DNA from: Pseudomonadota bacterium
GTDB lineage: Bacteria > Pseudomonadota > Alphaproteobacteria > Sphingomonadales > Sphingomonadaceae
Direction of reading: 5' to 3'
Assembly (NCBI GenBank): GCA_023432995.1
Contig: JAEZES010000260.1
Location: 1 to 16,857, forward strand
Length of the DNA stretch: 16,857 nucleotides
Positions 1 to 6,847 of this stretch are shown piece by piece. The notes beneath the pieces are model-generated. The model had not been told where the DNA came from. It saw nothing but the letters and a program-made list of their open reading frames with translations, and did not search any database. Numbering within the stretch: the stretch's first letter is position 1; each line of letters opens with the position of its first letter. The translations under genes and the position numbers were made by a program.

Positions 1-219
1 GCCGCCGACCGACGGATCGGGCTCGGCGGTGTAGCACCAGTCGAAATCCGGCTTGTGGACGAGCGCACTCATCAAGGCCGGGACCGCGAGACGCGGGTCG
101 TGGTGGTCCTTGCCCGCCTCGAGCAGCAGAACGCGCAGTCCGGCCTCGGCCAGCCGCGTCGCGCAGGCGATTCCGGCCGAGCCGCCTCCGACGACGATTA
201 GGTCGGGTTTTCCGGGCAT
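1..219 (-). CDS. GMC-family FAD-dependent oxidoreductase, N-terminal fragment
   Basis: Only the first 73 residues are in the window; the gene continues past the left edge. They begin with a Rossmann dinucleotide-binding motif, VVGGGSAGIACATRLAEAG (residues 9-27), followed by the strand LLLEAG, whose Glu at about residue 34 normally binds the FAD ribose. Then comes DFDWCYTAEPDPSVGG, matching the segment just before the conserved Gly-Arg signature of glucose-methanol-choline oxidoreductases. This family oxidises alcohols with FAD (choline dehydrogenase, alcohol dehydrogenases and others). The substrate cannot be read from this fragment. There is no signal peptide, so a cytoplasmic enzyme is expected. 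The ATG at 219 is preceded by a purine-rich Shine-Dalgarno stretch (GGGAGAAGGA), which supports the start. The gene is divergent from the MEKHLA gene, with 119 nt between starts. Confidence 0.85.
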   Translation of the reverse strand, partial: MPGKPDLIVVGGGSAGIACATRLAEAGLRVLLLEAGKDHHDPRLAVPALMSALVHKPDFDWCYTAEPDPSVGG

Positions 220-338
220 GCGCGATCCTTCTCCCTGTCCGGCGCCCTGATGGGCGAGCACGGAGCCGCGCGCAACAGGCGACCCGGTCGCGGTCGTCGG
301 GGGCTGACGAGACGACCGCGTGAGGGTAGGCGCTAGGC

Positions 339-803
339 ATGATCTCAGACCGGGAGGCGATGCGCGCCAGCGCCGGCGAGCGGCTGGCGCTCATCGCCGA
401 GAGTTTCGAACGCCTGGCGGGACGGCGGCTGGCGGAGCCCGGCCAGCCGGTCGAGCCGGCGCTGTGGGACGCGCCTCGCGTGATCGTCGCGCACGGAACG
501 GAAGCGCAGCCGCGGTTCTTCTATGGCAACCGTGCGGCGCTGGCGCTGTTCGAGATGCGCGGCGCAGATTTCATCGGCCTGCCATCGGATCGATCAGCCG
601 AACCGGGCGCGCGCGAGGCGCGGGCGAAGATGCTGGCAGCGCTTGAGCGCGACCGGATCGTCGAAGGCTACGCCGGCGTGCGGGTGGCGGCGAGCGGACG
701 GCGGTTCGAGATCGTCGGGGCGACCGTTTGGGACCTGCTCGACGCCAGCGGCGAACGTCACGGCCAGGCCGCCACGATCGCCGCGTGGCGCTATCTCGAC
801 TAG
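339..803 (+). CDS. MEKHLA domain-containing protein
   Basis: A 154-residue soluble protein made almost wholly of a MEKHLA domain, a PAS-like fold first named in plant HD-ZIP III factors and also found as free-standing bacterial proteins. Family-typical blocks are FFYGNRAALALFEM (60-73), LPSDRSAEP (81-89), GYAGVRVAASGRRFEI (110-125), ATVWDLLD (128-135) and GQAATIAAW (142-150). The PAS relationship suggests binding of a small ligand or cofactor, but no ligand is known and no output domain is attached. The ATG at 339 follows a GAGGGTAGG sequence at suitable distance. The gene ends 2 nt before the stop of the convergent hydrolase gene, so the two transcripts must overlap at their 3' ends. Domain assignment is confident; function is unknown. 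Confidence 0.85.
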   Translation: MISDREAMRASAGERLALIAESFERLAGRRLAEPGQPVEPALWDAPRVIVAHGTEAQPRFFYGNRAALALFEMRGADFIGLPSDRSAEPGAREARAKMLAALERDRIVEGYAGVRVAASGRRFEIVGATVWDLLDASGERHGQAATIAAWRYLD

Positions 804-805
804 GG

Positions 806-2554
806 CTACCCAAACCGCTCGCCGATACAGTCGCCGATGAGCTCGAGTGCGGCCGGAGCGAAGGTTTCCTCGATCGTCGCGTATTCGCCGAGCGCGCCGG
901 TGGCAGCCGTCTGGAACAGGTGGTTGAGACCCGGCAGCTCGACGATCGTCGCGTCGGGGTTTCCTCGCGTGGCCTCGCGGATCGCTGCAAGGTTGGCCTC
1001 GGCGGGCACCTGCAGGTCGAGGCTGCCGTTGATCGCCAGCAGAGGCACCCGGATGGCCTGCCAGTTCGGCACCGGATCGTACTTCATGAAGTACTGGAAC
1101 CAGGGACCGGAAACCTGCCGCACGACGATTGCGCCGTCCATCTCCGGGGTCATCCCGACCGCAACCTTGGCCTCGGGCGTCATCAGCGTCATGGCCGCTT
1201 CGTACCCCGCCTCGGGCGTCTCGGCCGCGGCCATCGCCTCGAACAGCGAGCCCAACACCGGTTCGGCGCGATCGAGCTCGGCCTGGCTCAGCCCCATCTG
1301 CGCACCGAGCAAGCGACGCTGCGACAGCATCAGGTGGATCAGATCGGTGCCCGGGCCGGCCAGGCTGACGAAGTAGGCGACCCTGTCGTTCGCGCGCATC
1401 GCGATCGGACCGATCATCCCGCCCTCGGAGTGCCCGATCATGCCGATCGCATCCGAGCGGATCTCGGGTCGGGTCAGCAGGTAGGCGAAGGCGGCGTTGG
1501 CGTCGGTCGCGAGGTCGGCCGAAGTCGCCTCGGCGTAGTTGCCGGTCGACCCGCCCACGCCGCGGTCGTCGAACCGCAGCACGGCGATGCCACGGCGCGT
1601 CAGGTAGTCGGCGATCACGGCGAACGGCTTGTGCCCCATCAGCGTCTCGTCGCGGTCCTGCGCGCCCGAACCGGTGATCATGATCGCGGCCGGGAATGGG
1701 CCCTCGCCCTCGGGCAGGGTAAGCGTGCCGGCGAGACGGACGCCGGCAAAATCGGGGTTGTCGAACGCCACTTCCTCCGCGCGGTAGGGGAACGGCTCCT
1801 TCGGCAGCTGCGGCCGGTTGGGATTGCGCCGTGCGGCGATCTCCTCGGCCGAGGCGCGCGTGAGGCTGGCGGTAAACGACTGGCCGGGGAGCGCCGAAGA
1901 GGTCCACGCGCCGGTGATGCGCGTCCCGTCGTCCGACATCGTGCCGGCGAAGGTCGACAGCCCGCGCATGATCGAGAAGCGGACTGCCTGCCCGTCGTGC
2001 GCGAGGTCCGACACCGGCAGGCCGTTGGCCATCTGGTCGGGCGAATCATACAGCGCGGCGGTGCCCCACTCGCCGCTGCGGACGCGCAACACTTGCCGGA
2101 GCGACACGCCGTTACGCTCGAACGTCCCGGTCCAGACGCCGTCGAGTCCTTCGACGAGGGGCTTGGGCGGCGGACCGCCGCGGGCGAGGTTGAGCGTCTG
2201 CGGCCCGCCCTGATCGAGCGTGCCCTTCCACTGCTGCGCGGCCTCGTCCCACTCGGCCTCATACGTGGCATTGACCCGAGGGACGCGGAAGGCGAACCGG
2301 CCTTCCGAGACGGTGATATCCGAGATCTGCGCCGGGTTTCCGGGATTGGCATCGTAGTTCTCGATCGATCCGCCGAGCGCGCCGTCCTCGTCGCGGGCGA
2401 TTTCGACCACCAGCGTGATGTCGGCCAGCGGAGTCGAAATGGCCCCGCTCCAGGTCCCGGCAATGTCGGGACCGTCCTGCGCTGTGGCCCGGCCGGCGGC
2501 AAACGCCGTGACCAGCACGGCGGCGGCAACCAGCAATCTCGTGAAGCCCGACAT
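806..2554 (-). CDS. Exported alpha/beta hydrolase with duplicated N-terminal module
   Basis: A 582-residue exported serine hydrolase. Residues 1-25 form a Sec signal peptide (cleavage near ATAQ). Residues about 29-126 and 136-234 are two similar beta-rich modules, each opening G-x-W-x-G (GTWSG, GVWTG). The catalytic alpha/beta-hydrolase domain spans about 265-580. It has the strand AAIMITGSGAQDRDE, an RFDDRGVGGSTG loop, the nucleophile elbow GHSEGG (Ser376), a likely acid in NGSLDLQVP (Asp513) and a likely base in GLNHLF (His545). This architecture matches periplasmic COG1073-like peptidase/esterase proteins common in sphingomonads and Bacteroidetes. The substrate (peptide or ester) is not known. 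The ATG at 2554 has a strong Shine-Dalgarno (GAGGAGGG). It lies downstream of the glutathionyl-hydroquinone reductase gene on the same strand, 127 nt away, with a possible own promoter in the gap. Confidence 0.9.
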   Translation of the reverse strand: MSGFTRLLVAAAVLVTAFAAGRATAQDGPDIAGTWSGAISTPLADITLVVEIARDEDGALGGSIENYDANPGNPAQISDITVSEGRFAFRVPRVNATYEAEWDEAAQQWKGTLDQGGPQTLNLARGGPPPKPLVEGLDGVWTGTFERNGVSLRQVLRVRSGEWGTAALYDSPDQMANGLPVSDLAHDGQAVRFSIMRGLSTFAGTMSDDGTRITGAWTSSALPGQSFTASLTRASAEEIAARRNPNRPQLPKEPFPYRAEEVAFDNPDFAGVRLAGTLTLPEGEGPFPAAIMITGSGAQDRDETLMGHKPFAVIADYLTRRGIAVLRFDDRGVGGSTGNYAEATSADLATDANAAFAYLLTRPEIRSDAIGMIGHSEGGMIGPIAMRANDRVAYFVSLAGPGTDLIHLMLSQRRLLGAQMGLSQAELDRAEPVLGSLFEAMAAAETPEAGYEAAMTLMTPEAKVAVGMTPEMDGAIVVRQVSGPWFQYFMKYDPVPNWQAIRVPLLAINGSLDLQVPAEANLAAIREATRGNPDATIVELPGLNHLFQTAATGALGEYATIEETFAPAALELIGDCIGERFG

Positions 2555-2656
2555 CGCACCCTCCTCGATGGTCTCCGGGGTTAGTCGACCGGCGCGGCGA
2601 ACTCTTACAGCGACCGCGAAAACGCTCGCCGGGGGGTAAGCCCCATGATGTCAAGC

Positions 2657-2685
2657 TAACTAGACATCGAACCGACGCCTGTCAA
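2657..2685 (-). promoter_or_regulatory. Candidate sigma70-type promoter for the exported hydrolase
   Basis: Read on the minus strand, a perfect TTGACA (2685-2680) is followed after 17 nt by TAGTTA (2662-2657). The -35 fits perfectly; the -10 fits weakly (two of six). The -35 overlaps the stop codon of the upstream reductase gene. A second TTGACA on the same strand lies at 2654-2649 but has no credible -10. About 100 nt of leader would precede the hydrolase start. Assigned by eye only. Confidence 0.3.
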
Positions 2686-3668
2686 GGGACGTTGACACGT
2701 TCCATGACTCCGCGCCCTGGCAACCGCTCGCGGCCGTGCGGTGTGGTCAGGTCGAGCTCGGGGCCGATGGCGACGACGTGGTGGCGGTCGGCGAGGAACC
2801 AGTAGCCGTACTTGATCAGCTCGAGGTCGACGGTGCCGGCGATGCCGGACCACTGGTAGAGCTCGCGCAAGTATCCGCCCAGCGCCGGGTAATCGTCGAT
2901 CTTCCGCAGATTGCACTTGAACGCGTAGTGGTATCCGACGTCGAACCGCACGAGCGTGGTGAACGCGCGCCAGTCGGCCTCGGTCAGCCACTCGCCGCAC
3001 AGGTAGCGGTTGGCCGAAAGGTGTGCGTCCATCGTGTCGAGCGTGGCGAAGACCTCGCGCACGGCCTCGTCGTAAGCCTGCTGCGTGGCGGCAAACCCGG
3101 CGCGGTAGACGCCGTTGTTGAGCGTCGGGTAGACCAGCGCGTTCCACCGGTCGATCTCGGCCCGCAGCGGCTCTGGGTAGAAGTCGAGCCGGTTGCCGGT
3201 CAGCCCGTCGAACGCCGAGTTGAGCATGCGGATGATCTCGCGGCTCTCGTTGTTGACGATCCGCCGGGTCTTCCGGTCCCACAGCGTCGGGACCGTGACC
3301 TTGCCGGTGAACTTGGGATCGTGCTCGACATAGAGCCGCCACAGGGGGTAACCGCCCTCGGGCCGCTCGCCGTCCGGACCCTCGTCGAACACCCAGCCCT
3401 GCTTCGGCAGCCCGGGCCTCGCCCACGAGATCGAGATGACCGGCTCGAGCCCCTTGAGCACGCGGAAGGCCGTGGTGCGCGCCGCCCACGGGCAGACCGC
3501 GGCGACCCACAGGTGATAGCGCCCGGCCTCGGCCGGAAACTCGGCGCCGGGATCGGGCGAGATCCACTCGCGCAACGGGCTGTCGATGCGGCGGAAGCGG
3601 CCGTCTTCGCCGATCTCCTCGGCGGCGGGCGCCGTGTCGAGCCAGCGGCCTTCGTAGAGCTGAGCCAT
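2682..3668 (-). CDS. Glutathionyl-hydroquinone reductase (Xi-class glutathione transferase)
   Basis: A 328-residue protein, the usual length of the YqjG/PcpF family. These enzymes use a catalytic cysteine and glutathione to reduce glutathionyl-hydroquinones back to hydroquinones, in the cytoplasm. The catalytic motif VCPWAART holds Cys59. The glutathione-site block TVPTLWDRKTRRIVNNESREIIRMLN (125-150) carries the NNES signature. The helical C-terminal domain contains NRYLCGEWLTEADW (220-233) and RFDVGYHYAFKCNLRKIDDYP (241-261), both characteristic of the family. The end (IKYGYW...VVAIGPELDL) is shorter and more divergent than the HYYxSH-type tail of the E. coli enzyme as I remember it. The start at 3668 lacks a clear Shine-Dalgarno. 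The next gene downstream on this strand is the exported hydrolase; the upstream neighbour is divergent. Confidence 0.92.
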   Translation of the reverse strand: MAQLYEGRWLDTAPAAEEIGEDGRFRRIDSPLREWISPDPGAEFPAEAGRYHLWVAAVCPWAARTTAFRVLKGLEPVISISWARPGLPKQGWVFDEGPDGERPEGGYPLWRLYVEHDPKFTGKVTVPTLWDRKTRRIVNNESREIIRMLNSAFDGLTGNRLDFYPEPLRAEIDRWNALVYPTLNNGVYRAGFAATQQAYDEAVREVFATLDTMDAHLSANRYLCGEWLTEADWRAFTTLVRFDVGYHYAFKCNLRKIDDYPALGGYLRELYQWSGIAGTVDLELIKYGYWFLADRHHVVAIGPELDLTTPHGRERLPGRGVMERVNVP

Positions 3669-3711
3669 GGCGCCGGCCTAGCCTGGGGCCATGCGATTGT
3701 CAGCCTTCGTG

Positions 3712-3731
3712 GGTCACCCCGATGGGTGACC
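3712..3731. repeat. Perfect 8-bp inverted repeat with 4-bp spacer
   Basis: GGTCACCC (3712-3719) and GGGTGACC (3724-3731) flank CGAT. It sits between the divergent starts of the hydroquinone reductase and the membrane-protein gene, a usual place for a dimeric repressor or activator site. It could also form an RNA hairpin. No regulator gene is adjacent. Confidence 0.6.
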
Positions 3732-3764
3732 GGGCGATTTCCGCTTGCAAGGCGGGTCGCCCGG
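3730..3764. repeat. Second, overlapping inverted repeat with nested stem
   Basis: CCGGGCGA (3730-3737) pairs with TCGCCCGG (3757-3764). Inside, CCGC (3741-3744) pairs with GCGG (3752-3755). Together they give a nearly continuous 12-bp stem with small internal loops. Its first two bases are the last two of the preceding repeat, so the two hairpins cannot both form completely on one strand. There is no T-tract, so a simple intrinsic terminator is unlikely. Confidence 0.55.
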
Positions 3765-3771
3765 CATAGCC
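3745..3771 (+). promoter_or_regulatory. Weak candidate promoter for the four-helix membrane protein
   Basis: TTGCAA (3745-3750) lies 15 nt before ATAGCC (3766-3771). The same ATAGCCTCG string occurs ahead of the PEP-CTERM gene at 12229-12237. The spacer is shorter than the usual 17 nt and the site overlaps the nested stem. Low confidence. Confidence 0.2.
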
Positions 3772-3803
3772 TCGGGCGCGATCGCAACTGGGGAGGATGA
3801 TCG

Positions 3804-4247
3804 ATGACAGATATGGCAAGCGCGTCGCCGGTGGCGGCGAAGACGCCGTGGCACCTGTGGCTGGTCGGCATGCTGTCGCTGCTGTGGAACGTGTCGGGCG
3901 CCTGGGTGATCATGTCGGCCCAGTCCGGCGCCCCGATGGACATGGATGCGGCCGAGATCGAATACTATGCCAACCAGCCCGCGTGGTTCGTGGCGGTGAC
4001 CGACATGGTGCTGATCTGTGCAATCCTCGCGGCGCTTGCGCTGCTGCTGCGCAGCCGCTGGGCGGTGCCGCTCTACGCGCTGTCCGTCGCCGGGATCGCG
4101 GTCACCGCGGCGTACGACGTCGCCGCCGGAACCGCGTTGTTGCTGCACGACCAGGGCTGGCTGGTGCTGCAGCTGCTGACCGCCGGCCTTGCCGTCGCGC
4201 AACTGCTCTACGCCTGGGCGATGCGCCGGCGCGGGGCATTGCACTGA
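3804..4247 (+). CDS. Small four-helix integral membrane protein, function unknown
   Basis: A 147-residue protein with four clear hydrophobic helices: about 16-38, 61-84, 87-108 and 119-140. A polar loop after helix 1 (SGAPMDMDAAEIEYYANQPAW) probably faces the periplasm. The C-terminus ends in RRRGALH, placing both ends in the cytoplasm by the positive-inside rule. The opening TPWHLWLVGMLSLLWNVSGAW resembles small uncharacterised membrane proteins of sphingomonads; I cannot assign a function. The ATG at 3804 is chosen because GGGAGGA (3791-3797) precedes it by 6 nt. An ATG at 3797 opens a different, non-coding-like frame. The gene is divergent from the hydroquinone reductase and convergent with the GH115 gene, 25 nt away. 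Confidence 0.85.
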   Translation: MTDMASASPVAAKTPWHLWLVGMLSLLWNVSGAWVIMSAQSGAPMDMDAAEIEYYANQPAWFVAVTDMVLICAILAALALLLRSRWAVPLYALSVAGIAVTAAYDVAAGTALLLHDQGWLVLQLLTAGLAVAQLLYAWAMRRRGALH

Positions 4248-4272
4248 CGCCCGTCGGCGCGAGCCGTCGCGG

Positions 4273-6807
4273 CTAGCTGCCGGCTGCCGGGTCCAGCGGG
4301 CGGACGAGCAGCGCCTGGGGAATCACGTTGTCGTCGATCCGGTAGAGGCGCACGCGCAGCTCGCGCCCGCCGCCCGGAGGGACCGGGCGCGAGACGACCA
4401 CACGGTTGGCGATGACCGCGTCGTACCAGGCCTTCATCGCAGGAGTGTCGGGCCCGCCGCCGGTCGCTTCGAGCCGCACGCTGATCGTCTCGACCGGGCC
4501 ATCGCCGAACTGCAGCCCGAAGCGCTGCTCGCCGGTCCCGAGCGTGTCGAGCGTCGGCACGAGATGGACGTCGACCTGGTAGCGGCCGGCGGCGCGCAGC
4601 GGCAGCCGATATTCGAGGAACACCCCGTCGTCGACCGACGTCGGCGGCTGGCCCTGCGGCAGGGCGAGCGGCGCCGCGCCCCAATGGCCGAGGTGCGGGA
4701 CCACGGTCCACTCGAACCGGCCGCCGCCCGCCGCTTCGCGATAGGCGGCCGCCGAGACGGCGAGGACCGGCGCGGCGCGCTCGGCGGGCTCGGGTGCCCT
4801 TGGTTCGGGGGCTTGTGCGAGGGCCGGCATGACATCCTCGGGCGGGTCGTTCCACGAGGTGTAGCCGATGTGCGGCTGGTGCATGATGCCGGCCCACTTG
4901 CCGCCGGCGAGCGCATGGTAGCGGCGCTCGATCTCCGCGTCGCGGGCGAAGGCGAGCGCCACGGCCTGGGCATTGGCCTCGGCGCGCGACGCGTCGCGGC
5001 CGACCGTCTCGGCGTGCCAGGCGGCGGCCGCGTACATCCGGTAGAGGTTGGCCAGCGCGAGGATGCGGTGCTCGACCAGCTGGAAGAACGCATCGTGCTG
5101 CTCGGGCCGCAGCCTCGCGCGCACTTGCGCCGCGCGCCCGAGGAGCCCGTCCCAGTCCTGCGCCAGCCGCCGGTATTCGTCGGGCGCAAACGTGCCGGCG
5201 TCGAGCAGCTCGGGTTTGCGCAGCGAGGCGAGCGTCCCGTAGTCGAGCAGCAGCGCCCCGATCGCCTCGCCATGCTCGCTGCCGAACGTCGCGACAGCCC
5301 ATTCGACCGGATGGGCAAGGAGCCGCTCGGGCGTCATCGCCGCGGGAGCCCAGGCCTGATCGAGGAAGAAGTCGAGCGGGTACTCCATTGGCTTGAGGTC
5401 GCCGACGTTGACCACCCACAGCGCGCGGGCGCCGCGCTGCCAGGCGAGGTCCATCTGCTGCCAGACCTTGGCCACCTGGTTGGTGTCGGTCCACTTGTAG
5501 TTGCGCGGCGCGCCGACGTAGTCGAAGTGGTAATAGACGCCGTACCCGCCCGCGCGCGGCGCGGCCGCGGGATCGGGCAGGCGGCGGATCTGGCCCCAGT
5601 TGTCGTCGGCGAACAGCAGGATCACGTCGTCGGGGACGCGCATGCCCTGGTCGTAATAGTCCTGCACTTCCTTGTAGAGCGCCCACACCTGCGGCGTCTC
5701 GCCCGCCGGCCGGCCGGTGACGTCGGCGATGATCTCGCGCTGGTCGGCGACGATCCGCTCGAGCAGCGGGATCGCGGTGTCCTCGCTCATCGCCTCGTCG
5801 CCGTCGCCGCGCATGCCGACGGTGACCACGCCTTCGGCGCCGCTGGCGGCGAACCGCGCCAGGCCCTCGCGCCAGAAGCCGCGCAGGACTTCGGCGTTGG
5901 TCGCGTAGTTCCAGTCGCCCGACACCGCGCCGCGCTCGCCGGCGCGCTCCCATTCGACGTGCGCGCGCGTCAGCGGCTCGTGGTGCGAGGTGCCGAGAAC
6001 GACCGCGCGCTCGGCGGCCAGCGCGAGGCTCGCCGGGTCGTCCTCGGCGATCGACTTGCCCCACATCGCCGGCCACAGGTAGTTGCCCTTGAGCCGGAGC
6101 AGCAGCTCGAACACCTGATCGTAGAACCGGGCGTTGAGCCCGCCGAACCGCTCCCGCGCCCAGGTCCCGAGCGCGGGTTCCTCGTCGTTGAGGAAGAAGC
6201 CGCGGTAGCGAACGGCCGGCGCGTCGGTCCGCGCACCGGCGGTCAGGAACACCGTCGCACGCCGCTCGACCGGCACGTCGGCCCACCAATACCACGGCGA
6301 GATCCCGATCCGCTCGGACAGGTCGAACAGGCCGTAGATCGCGCCGCGCCGGTCGGCCCCGGCGACGACCAATGCCCGCGGGACCCCGGGCAGCGGATCG
6401 TCGACCACGAACTGGCCGAACGCTTCCCAGCGGCCGCTGACGGCCGACAGGTCGACCCGGCCGGCGGCCGCAAGCCGGTCGACCAGCCCGCCCTCGCCGG
6501 CGATGCCGACGATCACAACCGCCGGGGCGCCTTGCGGCACGTCAGGCACCACCGCGGCCGGCGATCCGCCGACCCGGCCGAGGTCCTGTGCGAACATCCC
6601 CGCTGCCCATTTCACCGCGGGGTCGGCAGCCGGCTCGACGACGACCGGCAGCGCCCGCCCGCTCGCGATCAGCGCCAGCGCCCCCTCGCGCTCGGACGCG
6701 CAGGGCGCGACCGGCTCGTCGCACGCCAGCGCCGTGCCGGGCAGGAGCAGAAGGACGGCGACGGCGAAGAGCCGCAGCCCAAGCGAGCGCAGGACAGGCA
6801 TCCCCAT
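4273..6807 (-). CDS. Exported glycoside hydrolase family 115 (alpha-glucuronidase)
   Basis: About 844 residues, close to the family's usual size. GH115 enzymes remove glucuronic acid or 4-O-methylglucuronic acid side chains from xylan and some arabinogalactans. Conserved blocks, numbered from the ATG at 6807: FLNDEEP (205-211), LLRLKGNYLWPAMWGK (237-252), GTSHHEP (272-278), GDWNYATN (297-304), MRGDGDEAMSE (332-342), YKEVQDYYDQGMRVPDD (378-394), FADDNWGQIRRLP (399-411) and YYHFDYVGAPRNYKWTDTNQ (425-444). A C-terminal beta-rich domain follows after a Pro/Glu-rich linker. Residues 1-28 are a Sec signal peptide ending ALA before Cys; this is not a good lipobox, so a periplasmic enzyme is likely. 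The start is uncertain: GTG 6843, ATG 6807 and ATG 6801 are in frame and none has a good Shine-Dalgarno. I prefer 6807 because it leaves a normal signal peptide. Last of three closely spaced minus-strand genes. Confidence 0.93.
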   Translation of the reverse strand: MGMPVLRSLGLRLFAVAVLLLLPGTALACDEPVAPCASEREGALALIASGRALPVVVEPAADPAVKWAAGMFAQDLGRVGGSPAAVVPDVPQGAPAVVIVGIAGEGGLVDRLAAAGRVDLSAVSGRWEAFGQFVVDDPLPGVPRALVVAGADRRGAIYGLFDLSERIGISPWYWWADVPVERRATVFLTAGARTDAPAVRYRGFFLNDEEPALGTWARERFGGLNARFYDQVFELLLRLKGNYLWPAMWGKSIAEDDPASLALAAERAVVLGTSHHEPLTRAHVEWERAGERGAVSGDWNYATNAEVLRGFWREGLARFAASGAEGVVTVGMRGDGDEAMSEDTAIPLLERIVADQREIIADVTGRPAGETPQVWALYKEVQDYYDQGMRVPDDVILLFADDNWGQIRRLPDPAAAPRAGGYGVYYHFDYVGAPRNYKWTDTNQVAKVWQQMDLAWQRGARALWVVNVGDLKPMEYPLDFFLDQAWAPAAMTPERLLAHPVEWAVATFGSEHGEAIGALLLDYGTLASLRKPELLDAGTFAPDEYRRLAQDWDGLLGRAAQVRARLRPEQHDAFFQLVEHRILALANLYRMYAAAAWHAETVGRDASRAEANAQAVALAFARDAEIERRYHALAGGKWAGIMHQPHIGYTSWNDPPEDVMPALAQAPEPRAPEPAERAAPVLAVSAAAYREAAGGGRFEWTVVPHLGHWGAAPLALPQGQPPTSVDDGVFLEYRLPLRAAGRYQVDVHLVPTLDTLGTGEQRFGLQFGDGPVETISVRLEATGGGPDTPAMKAWYDAVIANRVVVSRPVPPGGGRELRVRLYRIDDNVIPQALLVRPLDPAAGS

Positions 6808-6847
6808 GGCGGTAGCGCTATCACGCGGCGCCGCGGGCGTCACGGGG

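Noticed and set aside
279..291. Palindrome GCGACC-C-GGTCGC between the GMC and MEKHLA genes as an operator
   Set aside because: A 6-bp-arm palindrome made only of common GC-rich words is expected by chance in this composition, and nothing else supports it.
728..2584. A 618-codon plus-strand open frame opposite the exported hydrolase
   Set aside because: It is a GC-rich antisense shadow: its composition is Arg/Gly/Ala-rich, it has no recognisable domain, and the minus strand encodes a clear signal peptide and catalytic hydrolase motifs.
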